A stretch of DNA of 15,297 nt. Origin: Alphaproteobacteria bacterium. GTDB taxonomy: Bacteria > Pseudomonadota > Alphaproteobacteria > Micavibrionales > UBA2020. This document shows, one piece after another, positions 14,944 to 15,297 of the stretch; the first letter of the stretch is position 1; each line of letters starts with the position of its first letter. The notes below the pieces were generated by a model. That model was not told where the DNA came from. It saw only the letters and a list, made by a program, of their open reading frames with translations, and did not search any database. The translations under genes and the position numbers were made by a program. The stretch covers positions 1-15,297 of the forward strand of contig JAGXAX010000006.1 of the NCBI GenBank assembly GCA_018971405.1, given 5' to 3'.

Positions 14944-15297
14944 TGACAAAGCTGACGTCACTCACGATCAGGCAAGCCCTCGACGGCCTGAAGAAAAAAG
15001 AATTCACCGCGACGGAACTGACCGAGGCGCACATCAAGGCCTCGGAAGCAGCACGCCATCTCAACTGCTACATCACCGAAACCTTCGATCATGCCCGCGC
15101 GCAGGCGAAAGAGAGCGACGCGCGCTACGCCAAGGGCGAAGCAAGGCTGCTCGACGGCGTGCCGATCGCGATGAAAGACCTTTACTGCACCGAGAACATC
15201 CGCACCACGGCGGCCAGCAAGATCCTCGAAAATTTCAAGCCGCCCTATGAATCGACCGTCTCCGGCAACATGTTCCGCGACGGCGCGGTGATGCTCG
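14943..15297 (+). CDS. gatA: Asp-tRNA(Asn)/Glu-tRNA(Gln) amidotransferase subunit A, 5' part
   Basis: The first 118 residues of the amidase-signature subunit that releases ammonia from glutamine and transfers the amide to aminoacyl-tRNA. The N-terminus [19 protein letters not shown] and [10 protein letters not shown] are typical. [15 protein letters not shown] contains K78, the lysine of the Ser-cisSer-Lys triad; the serine-rich part lies beyond the window. It overlaps gatC by one base. The reading frame is open to the window end, so this is an edge truncation and not a broken gene. gatB would be expected further downstream. Confidence 0.96.
   Translation, partial: MTKLTSLTIRQALDGLKKKEFTATELTEAHIKASEAARHLNCYITETFDHARAQAKESDARYAKGEARLLDGVPIAMKDLYCTENIRTTAASKILENFKPPYESTVSGNMFRDGAVML

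Overview
The window looks like an ordinary chromosomal segment of an alphaproteobacterium. The coding DNA is GC-rich, with short gaps and many overlapping start and stop codons. RNase P RNA is of the alphaproteobacterial type A kind. Three further markers fit: an AddB-AddA pair in place of RecBCD, a mitochondrial-like sdhCDAB operon, and ruvX divergent from gatC-gatA. The exact order cannot be fixed from sequence alone. No phage, transposon, integron or CRISPR array is visible.

Layout. Bases 1-579 hold no convincing gene. They contain an AT-rich island (about 200-300) with two inverted repeats, a tandem 25-bp repeat carrying a ParB-site-like half-motif, and a GC hairpin. Next comes rnpB on the minus strand (about 580-973). 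A seven-gene minus-strand cluster then runs from 6422 down to 1021: sdhC, sdhD, sdhA, a family-6 hypoxanthine/uracil-DNA glycosylase, sdhB, a trimeric purine nucleoside phosphorylase and an AmpD/AmiD-like amidase. Gaps are 10 bp or less, with overlaps at several junctions, so it is probably one transcript, possibly reading on towards rnpB.

A 217-bp divergent intergenic region (6423-6639) separates this cluster from addB-addA on the plus strand (6640-13469), which overlap by ATGA. A strong hairpin that contains the addA stop codon closes this unit. It also serves as a terminator for the convergent minus-strand gene, an unrecognised 170-aa protein. That gene lies behind ruvX on the same strand. 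A 63-bp gap then separates ruvX from the divergent gatC-gatA pair, with gatA cut by the window edge.

Functional themes are succinate oxidation in the respiratory chain, purine salvage and base repair (nucleoside phosphorylase plus deaminated-base glycosylase), murein recycling, recombinational repair (AddAB), RuvX, and tRNA-dependent amidation (GatCAB). The most unusual points are the DNA glycosylase wedged between sdhA and sdhB, the perfect 20-bp palindrome inside its C-terminal conserved motif, the structured non-coding region at the left edge, and the uncharacterised 170-aa gene with a near-palindromic operator-like site. I see no clearly novel multi-gene system.
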